From Flammeovirga aprica JL-4 (GTDB lineage: Bacteria > Bacteroidota > Bacteroidia > Cytophagales > Flammeovirgaceae): a DNA stretch of 64,000 nt. A program made the position numbers and the translations under genes. The notes beneath the pieces are model-generated. The model searched no databases. It was not told the origin of the DNA and saw only the letters and a program-made list of their open reading frames with translations. The stretch spans positions 1-64,000 of the forward strand of contig NZ_JABANE010000033.1 in assembly GCF_012844305.1 (NCBI RefSeq). Reading direction: 5' to 3'. This document shows positions 1 to 9,573 of this stretch, piece by piece; positions within the stretch are counted from its first letter, which is position 1, and every line of letters begins with the position of its first letter.

Positions 1-96
1 GCGAATCAATTTTGCATCGATAAATTTGAGGAACCCGCGGTAGCGAAAAGAAAAAAACTGAAGGTTACCCATAAAAAAAGACCCAATAATTCTTAA
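1..96 (+). CDS. possible C-terminal end of a gene entering from the left
   Basis: Frame 1 is open from the first base to a TAA at 94-96 and would encode about 31 residues with a lysine/arginine-rich tail (AKRKKLKVTHKKRP). The other two plus frames are closed early. The stop lies inside the hairpin at 79-109. Composition makes it a plausible C-terminus of a gene starting outside the window, but the stretch is too short to identify and may be chance. Confidence 0.2.
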   Translation, partial: ANQFCIDKFEEPAVAKRKKLKVTHKKRPNNS

Positions 97-109
97 AATT
101 ATTGAGTCT
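79..109 (-). terminator. rho-independent terminator after the lytic transglycosylase gene
   Basis: A 12-bp stem (AGACCCAATAAT pairing with ATTATTGAGTCT, one G-U type mismatch) is followed on the minus strand by seven T residues. It begins at the stop codon of the minus-strand gene ending at 109. Confidence 0.75.
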
Positions 110-933
110 TATATCGAAATTAATTCACTAAAAAAACTGTATCGTTTTTTCAGGACATTACAATATTTCTCAATAACTTTGACAAGCAAATTGATACTTT
201 CATCATAGTTTTTAATTTTTCTTTGATTTAGTGCTTTATCATATTCTAGTTGAGCATTAGATATCTTTGTAATTGATTTTGGTTGTTTCTTTAAAACGTC
301 CTTAAATGCAAAATAGTAACTGATAAAATGTATCACATACGGGTGAGTGTTTTCATCAATTACCACTTGAGAAAAATAATTAAGCTTATTTTTCTTAATG
401 AAACTTTTAGCACCTGAAAGACCATCATGGTAGGAAATTAACGTGTAAAACCAACTGCTTAAATAATAATTATTCTTTGATAGATAAAGAGCTCCAGCCA
501 TAGAAGATTTTCGAATATCCTTTCTTTCATCAATTTTATTGTTAATAATCAACCCTTTATCTTCGGCTGTAAAACTTTTCAGTTGCCAAAAACCGACAGC
601 TGGCGGAGTCGCATTTGACGTCGCTTCACCATCCAATTGGGATTCTAGTAAAGGTAAAAAGACAAATTCAGCGGGGACACCTTGTTTTTTAAGCTCACTC
701 TCTATTGCTGGAAAATACTTTACGCATCTTGCTTTAAGAAGTCTATAATTGCTCTCATCTCTTTTCAATGAGTTGTATTTTAATAAAACCTTTGCTTTTC
801 CTTTTGTTGTTAGCTCAACATTTGAACCTAAAAGCACAAAACTATTAGGTATCTGAGCAAAAGAAGCAATACTCTGAAATGTCAAAAGTAGGATGATTAG
901 TAAAGAAGATAATTTAGTCTGCACGATGATCAC
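109..933 (-). CDS. secreted lytic transglycosylase (SLT/MltD-like)
   Basis: This 274-residue protein looks like a periplasmic peptidoglycan lytic transglycosylase of the SLT fold. Residues 1-26 form a signal peptide ending SFAQ. The segment LPLLESQLD at 93-101 followed by AVGFWQL matches the catalytic block of the MltD/Slt family, so Glu97 is the likely catalytic acid. A later NNYYLSSWFYTLISYHDG stretch matches the family's Y-x-L-A-xYNxG region, although the usual Asn is changed. No LysM repeats follow, so it is shorter than MltD. It stands alone and has its own terminator. The fold is fairly certain; the physiological role (wall turnover) is inferred. Confidence 0.75.
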   Translation of the reverse strand: MIIVQTKLSSLLIILLLTFQSIASFAQIPNSFVLLGSNVELTTKGKAKVLLKYNSLKRDESNYRLLKARCVKYFPAIESELKKQGVPAEFVFLPLLESQLDGEATSNATPPAVGFWQLKSFTAEDKGLIINNKIDERKDIRKSSMAGALYLSKNNYYLSSWFYTLISYHDGLSGAKSFIKKNKLNYFSQVVIDENTHPYVIHFISYYFAFKDVLKKQPKSITKISNAQLEYDKALNQRKIKNYDESINLLVKVIEKYCNVLKKRYSFFSELISI

Positions 934-1102
934 TTTAATATTTTTTTAATTCAATATGCTAATTTATAACATTATGAAAACAAATTGTTATTTCCTCAAT
1001 TTATATTAGAACTTACGATCTCAACAATAATGTTTATCCTGTATTTCATTCAATAAATACTCAGGCATAAACTGTTTTCCCAAAAATCCGTATAAAAAAC
1101 AA

Positions 1103-1137
1103 GAGCAGAAGTTATATCAAAATAATAACTTCTGCTC
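1103..1137 (-). terminator. terminator of the small frameshifted gene
   Basis: A perfect 13-bp stem (GAGCAGAAGTTAT / ATAACTTCTGCTC, 9-nt loop) is followed on the minus strand by CTTGTTTTTTATA. It sits 13 bp past the stop of the minus-strand gene ending at 1150. Confidence 0.8.
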
Positions 1138-1149
1138 CTTTCTCTCTTA

Positions 1150-1438
1150 TTAAATAAGTAACATTTGCACATATAAACTATGCCCAAGTAATGCCTCTTC
1201 CCCACTTACTTCTTCTGATATGCTTATTACCCCATCTTTTCCAAAATTTCTTACTCTTGCTACTTGAATATCTTTTTTGTAATCTACAACTACTGCAAAG
1301 ACATCCATGTGCTTTGTATTTTTTTGGTGGATAAAGATTGATAAAATCTTCATTTGATGACTTAAAGTCATTAAGCGTATCAAAATAAAATAGAGTGGCT
1401 TTGTCTATTTTCATCTTAGTGTATTTAGACGTTAGCAA
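1150..1438 (-). pseudogene. small unidentified gene broken by a single-base frameshift
   Basis: Two overlapping minus-strand frames make one continuous protein if one A is removed from the A7 run near 1318-1324. The upstream frame starts MLTSKYTKMKIDKATLFYFD and runs through FINLYPP. The downstream frame continues KHMDVFAVVVDYKKDIQ and ends at 1150. The joined product would be about 90 residues, and a strong terminator follows. I recognise no family. It could be a decayed gene, a homopolymer sequencing error, or a phase-variable tract. Confidence 0.5.
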
Positions 1439-1807
1439 AATCGCTAACTTAATACACTGCGTGTTTTCTAGTTCTCATATCTTTTTTTATTGCTATTATA
1501 AAAATAGACTTTTTTTAAATCTAATGAAAAGAAATGGAGATTGTTTTTGGAAAGTATTTGTACATTTTTAGCAAAACAAAAAACCACCCCTTCATCACAA
1601 AATTAGGGGTGGTTGGAACATATTACTACTTAAGTACAAATTCAAAATTATCTAATACTAATTCTATTTATTATTTTGCGATTACTTCCTTCAAAAAACT
1701 TTCAATAGAACCACTATTAATACGTTTTTTAGCGTTGTACTCATAAAAAATAAATTAGAATTAACTATGATTTATTTTTGACTTAGTACTTATTTAAAAT
1801 CCTATTT
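1439..1807. other. 369-bp gap with a terminator and a possible gene remnant
   Basis: The only clear element is the hairpin at 1582-1614. On the minus strand, 1671-1754 is an open stretch without a start codon that encodes EYNAKKRINSGSIESFLKEV and ends in a stop. It resembles the last 25 or so residues of a lost gene, but this is weak. The plus-strand frame at 1534-1746 spans the terminator and is not credible. Confidence 0.3.
1582..1614 (-). terminator. terminator, probably of the susC-susD-susE-like operon
   Basis: The stem AACCACCCCT / AGGGGTGGTT with a 13-nt loop is followed by TTTTTTGTTTT on the minus strand. It lies about 190 bp beyond the last gene of the Sus-like operon and is the first terminator that operon meets. 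Confidence 0.75.
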
Positions 1808-3886
1808 CTAAGGTCTTGCTTCAATTGAGATACAGCTGAAGTTATCCAAATAGAACTCTAAAGCACCTGTGGCTGGTACTGGGTCCACAACTTTCAATAC
1901 TAATTGTCTTCTTGCTCCTTGTTGATCGAAGCTTACAATTTGTTTGATTGTTACCCATTTACCTTTCTCCACATTGGAAAGGTCTGGAGTGTATTCGCTT
2001 TTATCTCCTCCTTCAAGGGATGTATCTTGGAAACCTGTGATCAGACCGCTTGTGAAAGCTACGCCTTCTGGGATAAAGATATCAAAGGTTAGTAAATAAT
2101 CTCCTGGAGGGTTTTTCATACCATTTGCCCATGTTTTACCTGCGTGAATGTTGTGGATTGAGAATAAAGTGGAAGTCTCAATTGTACGGTCATCACTTAT
2201 GAAAGACATACTTGCATCTCCGTGTGAAGCGTAAGTGGTAGATCTCAGCCATTTTTTCTTCTCAGTTTCTTGACCGCCATCTTGGTACCAGCCTAATGCA
2301 TTGGCGTTACCTAATGATGTTGTCTCTAATTCTACACTGATCATATCTGGATCTTCAAACTCATTTTCAGAAAGGTTGTACATCACCACTTTTTCTTCTT
2401 CAAAAGCTTCTAGTTGATTACCTGATGCTGAAACAATGTCACCCATACCGTCATAAGCAATTGTGATTTCATCTGAATTGTAAGTCGTTTCACCTACTGT
2501 TAAGAAGATAATTTGACTGTTATTTGGATCAATCGCAATCGCTGAGATTGATGAAGGGCTGTTGTAACCGTTCGGGTTGGTGATATGTGCTGTGAAGTGA
2601 CTTGTTGCGTCAGCTCCAACTGATGTAACTTGGATTGAAGTTTCAAAAGAGATGATTTTTGATGAGCCTTCAATTAATGCTGATGTTTTCAATAATGCCT
2701 CATCTACTGAAATCAATAGTGGTATTTTTACTTCAACCTCTGCATCTGGCATACCTGCAACTCCTTTACGGATTGACTTGAATGTACCTGCTTCAAATGC
2801 CATTGCAATTGTTGGGTATTGAGCTTCCGCTGATTCTGTTGTGTAGGTTTCTTCTACCGTGTTGTTCAAAGTCCAAACTTTTTCGTTTGTTAAACCTCTT
2901 TCCGTATTGTCTACGAACGTAAGTGATTCATTGACTTTGATGGAAATTTTTGTCCAATCAGCAGGATTGGAAGGAATTTCGTCTCCATCATTGTAAGCAA
3001 ATAACAATGTTTCTCCTTTGTAAACTTCATATTGTGGTCTTACTTCAGGTGCTTTGATATTCAGCTTTAATGGAATTGTCTTTTGAACAGTTTGTGATAA
3101 AGCTTGAGAAGAACCTTGACGGATCGACTTCATCGCTCCAGCTCTACCCTGCCCCGTTTTCATTGGAACTACTTCAAAAGCTCTTTCTTTGCTTGTTTCC
3201 TCTAAGTAACTCAAAGTCCACTCTGTATCTGTTGGTTTACCTACTGTCGTTGTATCAACAAAAGTCAGTACGTCTTCACTTGCAATAAGGTCTAGTGTAG
3301 GCCATTCAGAATCATCCGCACCATCTACTTCTTGATCTGCTGACACAAAAAGTACTGTATCAGTATGGTTTTTCAATACGTAAAATGCAGGTTGAACATT
3401 CGCATATACTTCCACATTAAACGTTGTATCAATCACCCAAATACCTGGCTGATCTGCCATTTCTACCGCCTCTAGTTTTCTAAGTGCTCCATTATGTGTC
3501 ACCTTCTTATCATAAGAATTGTATAATTTTACTTGATGAACACCAGCATTCGGGAAATAGACATGAACCGTAGCATCCTCTGTTTTTAAGCCTTTAGAAG
3601 TATCAATAAATGGAGTAAAATCTTCTTCTCCTTTACTGAAATCTCCTGTAAGGTAATTGGATTCCTCACCGATTGTCCACTCATGGAATAACACTCCTTG
3701 TGAAGCATCCATAAATGAAATATAATCGTTGATCGAAATTTCCAATGTGTCTTTGTGCTCCTCACTAATGGCCCAAGAGACTGCTCTTACTTTTTGATCG
3801 TCTGCAATTTCGTCCTCTTTCTGACATGATGTAAAACCAAGAATGCCAATTAAAAAGAGTGCAACTAATTTATATGTATCTTTCAT
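1808..3886 (-). CDS. SusE/SusF-position surface glycan-binding lipoprotein
   Basis: This lipoprotein of about 692 residues is the third gene of the Sus-like operon. I chose the start at MKDTYKLVALFLIGILGFTS, which gives a lipoprotein signal with a Cys in GFTSC. A longer frame start at 3958 would overlap susD by 59 bp and bury the signal. A PKD-like domain follows (about residues 25-150), then repeated beta-sandwich segments with related KSIRxG motifs. A C-terminal sandwich (about 540-690) looks like a carbohydrate-binding module. By position and architecture it should bind the glycan at the cell surface beside SusD. No catalytic domain is visible, and the ligand cannot be told. Confidence 0.7.
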   Translation of the reverse strand: MKDTYKLVALFLIGILGFTSCQKEDEIADDQKVRAVSWAISEEHKDTLEISINDYISFMDASQGVLFHEWTIGEESNYLTGDFSKGEEDFTPFIDTSKGLKTEDATVHVYFPNAGVHQVKLYNSYDKKVTHNGALRKLEAVEMADQPGIWVIDTTFNVEVYANVQPAFYVLKNHTDTVLFVSADQEVDGADDSEWPTLDLIASEDVLTFVDTTTVGKPTDTEWTLSYLEETSKERAFEVVPMKTGQGRAGAMKSIRQGSSQALSQTVQKTIPLKLNIKAPEVRPQYEVYKGETLLFAYNDGDEIPSNPADWTKISIKVNESLTFVDNTERGLTNEKVWTLNNTVEETYTTESAEAQYPTIAMAFEAGTFKSIRKGVAGMPDAEVEVKIPLLISVDEALLKTSALIEGSSKIISFETSIQVTSVGADATSHFTAHITNPNGYNSPSSISAIAIDPNNSQIIFLTVGETTYNSDEITIAYDGMGDIVSASGNQLEAFEEEKVVMYNLSENEFEDPDMISVELETTSLGNANALGWYQDGGQETEKKKWLRSTTYASHGDASMSFISDDRTIETSTLFSIHNIHAGKTWANGMKNPPGDYLLTFDIFIPEGVAFTSGLITGFQDTSLEGGDKSEYTPDLSNVEKGKWVTIKQIVSFDQQGARRQLVLKVVDPVPATGALEFYLDNFSCISIEARP

Positions 3887-3899
3887 GATTCTCTTCAGT

Positions 3900-5717
3900 T
3901 TAGCCTTTAACACCTGGATTCGTTGATAACTCTGATGTAGGAATTGGATAGAATTCATGCAATGAAGGAATGAAATTCATCAAAGCCGCTTCTCCATCTA
4001 CAATCTTGTAATTTGGTCTTGCTGTAAACTCCTTATCTGGGAATGGGTGTGTATCTCCACCAGGGATAATACTACTGTTCCAAAGTGTTTTCTTAGAGTA
4101 AGTTCTAGCATCTTTGAAGTGGATTACCCAGTAGTTTTGACTCGAAATACGCTGGAAGTTTTCTTGAATAATTCCCCATCTTCTTAAGTCAATCCATCTT
4201 GTCATGTGTCCTTCTACAGATAGCTCTAATGGTTTTTCAACATACATCAAATGATCCATTAATGAAGTTGCATTGTAAGTCACACCATCGTATGTTTTTG
4301 AACCATCAACCGGTGAACCAATCAACTCCAAACCCCAACGTTCTCTCACTTTATTGATCAATGAAATGGCTTCATTCACTTGACCCATTTTGATTTTACA
4401 TTCTGCCAAATTCAAATACGCTTCTGACAATCTGTTGATCACTACGTTTTTAGCCGATCTTTGATTACCTAATGGAAGGTTTCTCTCAGTATCTAAAATA
4501 TCATAGTTACTGAACTGCTTGTAGTATGCAAATTCTGGAGAACGAGCACCACCTGCTCTAAACGGATCAGCTTCTGATACAGAACCATTTTGATAGTAAG
4601 GTGTAAGATCGTCTTCTGCCAATGCCATCATTGCTGAAGCTCTCATAGAAAGGTTTCTTTGATAAGTGGCACCTTCTATCTCAACCGTATTTCTACCGTC
4701 CTGTGGATCCGTTTTTTCCGTTTTATAAGCATAAGCAATCCAACCTACAGGAATAGCTTGTCTGTTTCCTCCAAATGTTTGAGGTGAAAAGATTGCTGCC
4801 CATCTGTTTTGTCCATTGATTTCGTCCCAGTTGTTAAGGTCTGTTCTTACCTCATTTGAATAAGCAACTTCAAGGATTGATTCTTTATTATAAGCACCTG
4901 CAGTGGTGAAGATTTTACTAATATCTGTCTCCAATGCATATCCATATTCCCCATTATAAATCACATCAGAATAATAATAAGCTGCAGAATCATAATTCGT
5001 TCCTTCTACAAAATCAAATAAGAAAGAATTGGCCAAAATCATTGCCGCTGTCCCTTTTGTAGCTCTTGCTGTACCGCTAATATCAGAAGCGTCATGCTTA
5101 GCAGGAAGGTTGGCATAAGCATAATGAAGGTCTTCTCTTACAAATTTCAGAACTGAATCTGCTGAAGAAACTTTCTTATACATATCATTGGCATCAACCC
5201 ATGTATCTCTAATAATCACTTCACCATTGTTGAATGCTTGGTGTGCATAGAAATGGAATAATCCTCTAAAGAATCTCGCTTCAGCCATTTGTAAAGCCCA
5301 GCGTGGATCATCTCTAAACTCAGACATTGATTCAAATTGTAATCCATGGATCACCTGATTGGCTTTGAAAATACCATTGTAAAGGGCTGCCCATTTTTTA
5401 TTGATCTCATCACTTGTTTCAGTATAAGTATGCTGATAATAAGTGAGTAATTTACTTGTGGGAGTTGGACGGTCCATACCAGGATAACCTAAGTCTGAAC
5501 GGCACGCCTCCTCTCCAAAGTTCCACATATAGTGGTTCATCATAGAAGCGTAAACCGCAGTCAGACCTGCATCAGAATCATCCAAGCTTTTATAAAAGTC
5601 TTTGATTGTCGTTTCATTGGGGTTGATCTCTGTCAAATAATCATTACATGATGTTAGGCCAAAGAAACTAACTAATATTATTATACATCTTACGATGTTT
5701 TTTGATAAGTAATTCAT
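3900..5717 (-). CDS. SusD/RagB-family nutrient-uptake lipoprotein
   Basis: This 605-residue SusD-family outer-membrane lipoprotein captures oligosaccharides and forms the lid of the SusC transporter. The N-terminus MNYLSKNIVRCI, hydrophobic core and GLTSCNDYLTEINP give a lipobox with Cys24. The helical TPR-like body includes ARFFRGLFHFYAHQAFN, typical of the family, and the C-terminal SusD_RagB region contains NLAECKIKMGQVNEAI and RWIDLRRWG. Length is normal. It lies 15 bp downstream of the SusC gene and 13 bp before the next lipoprotein gene, so all three are surely cotranscribed. Substrate specificity cannot be read from the sequence. Confidence 0.95.
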   Translation of the reverse strand: MNYLSKNIVRCIIILVSFFGLTSCNDYLTEINPNETTIKDFYKSLDDSDAGLTAVYASMMNHYMWNFGEEACRSDLGYPGMDRPTPTSKLLTYYQHTYTETSDEINKKWAALYNGIFKANQVIHGLQFESMSEFRDDPRWALQMAEARFFRGLFHFYAHQAFNNGEVIIRDTWVDANDMYKKVSSADSVLKFVREDLHYAYANLPAKHDASDISGTARATKGTAAMILANSFLFDFVEGTNYDSAAYYYSDVIYNGEYGYALETDISKIFTTAGAYNKESILEVAYSNEVRTDLNNWDEINGQNRWAAIFSPQTFGGNRQAIPVGWIAYAYKTEKTDPQDGRNTVEIEGATYQRNLSMRASAMMALAEDDLTPYYQNGSVSEADPFRAGGARSPEFAYYKQFSNYDILDTERNLPLGNQRSAKNVVINRLSEAYLNLAECKIKMGQVNEAISLINKVRERWGLELIGSPVDGSKTYDGVTYNATSLMDHLMYVEKPLELSVEGHMTRWIDLRRWGIIQENFQRISSQNYWVIHFKDARTYSKKTLWNSSIIPGGDTHPFPDKEFTARPNYKIVDGEAALMNFIPSLHEFYPIPTSELSTNPGVKG

Positions 5718-5732
5718 AGTTGTCAGTGTTGT

Positions 5733-8700
5733 TTAGAATTTTAATTGGAAACCTGTTGAGTACAATGCAGTAATTGGATAATTACCTTTATCTAAACCTC
5801 TTGAAGACACACCGTTACCACCAACTTCAGGATCATAACCTGTGTAATTTGTGAATGTCAATGCGTTTTGTGCTCTCACGTAAATTCTGAATTGATCAAT
5901 TTTAGCCTTCTTCATCAATCTTTTTGGAAGACTATAACCTAAAGTGATGTTTTTCAATCTTAAGTATGAACCATCCTCTACCCAAAGGTCTGTATCACCT
6001 CTAAAGTTGGTTGTACCTTGTTTCAAATCACCTCTGTAAGCAGGGATGTCAGACGTTGGGTTATCCGGTGACCAAGTATGAATTTGATCACGGTGTCTAC
6101 CTTCTGAATACGCCATCAATTTACTACCGTTCATGATTTCGTGCCCGATTGCAGCGTACCAGTTCATCATAAAGTCCCAGTTTTTATAACGAAGGCTGAC
6201 AATAAAACCAGTTTCAAACTGTGGCAAACCACTACCAGCATACACTTTATCTGCTTCAGTAATCTGACCATCACCGTTTGTATCACGAATCATTAAGTCG
6301 CCCATTTTAGCGGCAGGATTCACTTGTTGGTATTGATCTAATTGCTCTGCTGTTTTAATCACTCCATCCGTTTTATAAAGGAAGAATGCTCCAGCCTCAT
6401 ATCCTTTTGCAAATACAGTAGCTCTTGATTGGTTCACAGCACCCCAAATCAAACCTTGATCGGCAGTGTAAACAAAATCTTCTGTATTCATATTCGTGAT
6501 CTCATTGTAGTTGCTAGAGAAAGTACCTGTTATATTCCAGTTCAAATTCTTCACTCTTCCTCTGTAACCCAATGCCAGTTCATAACCTTTATTGATCATG
6601 TTACCGACATTCAATGTCACCAATTTATCATTGTTTCCACCTGTTGCTGTACCTGCTGATGAAGGCACTTCAATTGGGAATAACATATCTTGTTTCGTAG
6701 TATGATAAACGTCAGCGTTGAATGTTAGGCGATTGCCCCAGAATGCCATGTCTACACCAATGTTGTTCTGAATAGAAGTTTCCCACTGTACATTAGGGTT
6801 GGCAAAAGCGGCTTGTGCTGCACCTGAGTAAATCTTTCCATTGAAATCATAATCATAACCTCTTCTGATCGTTGGCAAGTCTGAGTAAGGCCTGAATGAC
6901 TGACCACCTACATTACCATGAGAAGCTCTGATTTTAAAGATATTCATTGTTTCTCTAGCCCCTTCAAAGAATCCTTCTTCTGCTACATTCCATGCTACTG
7001 AAGCTGATGGGAAAAACTTGAATTTATTATTTTCAGCAAACTTCGAGTTACCGTTGTAGTTACCACTTAACGATACCAAGTACTTTCCTTTGTAATCATA
7101 CTGCAAACGACCAATTGTACCAATCAATTTGTACACATAATTGAAACCTGGAATTACTGAAGTCTCTAAAGTTGCTGATCCAAAACCGGGTTTATTGTTG
7201 TCTACAATACCTCTTCTTTGTACCGTATGACCTTGTCCACCATATTGCTCAACAGAACCACCTAATAAGGCAGAGAAGTTATGATCTCCCCATTTTTTAT
7301 GGAAATAGAATCTACCATCCCAGCTAAAAGATGTACTGCGTTCTGTTTGTTCTGAGTAATAAGAGTTGTTAGGGTCAGAGAATTCTTTTCCTGTATTTTC
7401 ATTTACAATTTTGAAATAAGGATTGAAGCGAGAGCGGTTTCTATTCAAAATATTACCACCACCGTTTGTTGTAAATGATAACCAGTCTGTGAATTCGTAT
7501 TTTACACTTACGTTACCTGATAAACGATCTCTGTCTTCTATATCTTGGAAATACAAAGATTGGTATAAGAAGTTAGCTTGTACTGCCTCTTGATCAGATG
7601 CACCAGCGTATACGTCTTTGTTTGGATCTACAGGAGCCATGTAAGGCTTATAACGGATTGTCTGTGTAAGTAAGTTACCTGATGGTCTTTGTCTTTCTTC
7701 TGTAGAGATAGCAATTGAAGAAGTGATAGTCCATTTTTTTGACTTATAACTTGAACCACCACGTAAATTGAAACGATCAAAAGATGAGTTGATCACACTA
7801 CCTTCTTGATTATAATAACCACCCGTAAGATTGTAAGTAAATCCAGAACTAGAACCACCAGTGATGTTTAAGTTGTATTGCTGTGTTGGTGCGTAATCTA
7901 CAAATACAAGGTCATCTAGGTTATTATCATTCAAGAAATTGTTTTTATTTCTTTGGATAAACATGTTGATTTCATCATCTGAAATACCCGGATTCAAAGC
8001 TCTTTGCTCTAAGATATCAAAGTAAGCTTGCTGTTGAGAATTCATCACTGCCGTATTTGATGTGATTTGTCTCACACCATAATTACCATCCACAGACACT
8101 TTTAATTTACCTTGATTACCCGTCTTAGTAGTAATCAAGATCACACCATTTGCACCTCTTGTACCATAAACCGCACATGACGCTAAATCTTTTAAGATAT
8201 CAATGGACGCAATTTCGTTAGGTGCTAATCGAGGATCTTCATTCTGAGGAATTCCGTCAACAACGTATAACGGTTGGTTGGCCCCTTCTACATTAGATAC
8301 TGTACTCACACCCCTGATCTGAATCACTGACCCTTCACCAGGAGAACCTGAAGCTGAAGTGACACTTACACCAGCAATTTGACCTTGTAAGGCATCTCCA
8401 ATATCTGAAGTTACAAAGTTTTCAAGCGTTTCGGATTTTACATGGGCTACAGCACCTGAAATCTCCTTTTTCTTTTGTTCTCCATAACCAATCTTCACTA
8501 CCTCGTCAAGCAACTCTACATCACTTTCCATCAAAACTGTGACTGTCGATTCTGAATTCACATTGAATGTTTTAGGTTTCATTCCAATAAAAGAAAAAAC
8601 CAAAACATCTCCCTCGTTGACCAAAATAGAGAATTTACCGTCAAAATCGGAGACGGTTCCCTGCTTGGTTCCTTGTACCATAATGTTCACGCCAGGCAAA

Positions 8701-8855
8701 GGCAGATTATCATCTGCACCTAACACTTTACCATTAAGTACTCTGTCCTGTGCTAAAGTATCATTAGTAATAATTAGGATAGACAGCAGTGCAATCAATA
8801 GTATACTCCTATCAGAGAATAAGTTAGACAAGTAAGTATTCATGTTACATTTCAT
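5733..8855 (-). CDS. SusC-family TonB-dependent transporter
   Basis: This 1040-residue SusC/RagA outer-membrane transporter imports glycans in a TonB-dependent way. After a signal peptide ending TLAQ comes a carboxypeptidase-like N-terminal domain (VLGADDNLPLPGVNI, about 42-120). A TonB-box region VVKIGYGEQKKKEISGAV (about 120-137), the plug with the SusC signature YVVDGIPQNEDPR, and a long beta-barrel ending in GFQLKF follow. A second Met at residue 5 (8843) is an equally possible start. It is the first gene of the operon and diverges from the hybrid regulator at 9574, which probably controls it. Confidence 0.95.
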   Translation of the reverse strand: MKCNMNTYLSNLFSDRSILLIALLSILIITNDTLAQDRVLNGKVLGADDNLPLPGVNIMVQGTKQGTVSDFDGKFSILVNEGDVLVFSFIGMKPKTFNVNSESTVTVLMESDVELLDEVVKIGYGEQKKKEISGAVAHVKSETLENFVTSDIGDALQGQIAGVSVTSASGSPGEGSVIQIRGVSTVSNVEGANQPLYVVDGIPQNEDPRLAPNEIASIDILKDLASCAVYGTRGANGVILITTKTGNQGKLKVSVDGNYGVRQITSNTAVMNSQQQAYFDILEQRALNPGISDDEINMFIQRNKNNFLNDNNLDDLVFVDYAPTQQYNLNITGGSSSGFTYNLTGGYYNQEGSVINSSFDRFNLRGGSSYKSKKWTITSSIAISTEERQRPSGNLLTQTIRYKPYMAPVDPNKDVYAGASDQEAVQANFLYQSLYFQDIEDRDRLSGNVSVKYEFTDWLSFTTNGGGNILNRNRSRFNPYFKIVNENTGKEFSDPNNSYYSEQTERSTSFSWDGRFYFHKKWGDHNFSALLGGSVEQYGGQGHTVQRRGIVDNNKPGFGSATLETSVIPGFNYVYKLIGTIGRLQYDYKGKYLVSLSGNYNGNSKFAENNKFKFFPSASVAWNVAEEGFFEGARETMNIFKIRASHGNVGGQSFRPYSDLPTIRRGYDYDFNGKIYSGAAQAAFANPNVQWETSIQNNIGVDMAFWGNRLTFNADVYHTTKQDMLFPIEVPSSAGTATGGNNDKLVTLNVGNMINKGYELALGYRGRVKNLNWNITGTFSSNYNEITNMNTEDFVYTADQGLIWGAVNQSRATVFAKGYEAGAFFLYKTDGVIKTAEQLDQYQQVNPAAKMGDLMIRDTNGDGQITEADKVYAGSGLPQFETGFIVSLRYKNWDFMMNWYAAIGHEIMNGSKLMAYSEGRHRDQIHTWSPDNPTSDIPAYRGDLKQGTTNFRGDTDLWVEDGSYLRLKNITLGYSLPKRLMKKAKIDQFRIYVRAQNALTFTNYTGYDPEVGGNGVSSRGLDKGNYPITALYSTGFQLKF

Positions 8856-9573
8856 TAATAAATTACTTTAAGTACCCGAACTACGTTCTTGTACCATAAT
8901 TGTAAGATCTCTTATAGACTTTCAATTATTTTGTTACAATTCATTTCACCTTCGATTAGATACAATAAATAGAGCATTCTTTTTTTAACTAGTATATCTA
9001 AAAAATTTTGAGTTGGCCACATCAATTAGAATAACTCAATATTGTTTTTCTAACCTGTTGCCTTTACAAGCTACGTTTGAAGTTGAAAAATCAAACTAAA
9101 AATTCATGGCTTGTGCTAAACAACAACCTAAAGGTAGATAGAGAACAAAATTTGAAGGTGACTATCAATCAAAAAAATGTTTTTTGAAGTAAAACACATG
9201 AATAAACTACTGATAATGTTCGTTTTAATAAGTAAATATATTCCATATAAATAAAGTGGTTAAGCTAGATAATAATCGTTTAAAAAAAAGTATGTGTTAA
9301 AAAGTGATGTGATAATAGCACACAAGTATAAAAAAATACGACCTATTTTCACAATTATTAAGATTTATAATAAATGGGTAAATATTGTATTTATCTTATG
9401 TAATTTCATTTTCAAAAAAATGCAGTGATTTAAAAAAAATAAACGCTTAAAAGCTTTGGTAAAAATAATGTATTTTTTACATTTATGGTAGAGCATTTTT
9501 TAAACTTATCTAATTTTTTTTAATATGAGTTGGGTCATCTTTTAATAGATTTTGTCCCAATAAGACCGTACAC
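8856..9573. promoter_or_regulatory. divergent regulatory region between susC and the hybrid regulator
   Basis: This 718-bp, very AT-rich gap separates the divergent SusC operon and hybrid sensor gene. Promoters for both and a binding site for the AraC-type output domain are expected here. I found no exact TTTG / TAnnTTTG promoter pair. TAGATTTTG at 9548-9556, just before the regulator start, is one base off the -7 consensus. No coding capacity or RNA gene was recognised. Confidence 0.45.

Noticed and set aside
1534-1746. Plus-strand 70-residue open frame
   Set aside because: It runs straight through the terminator hairpin at 1582-1614, has no ribosome binding site and an implausible residue mix.
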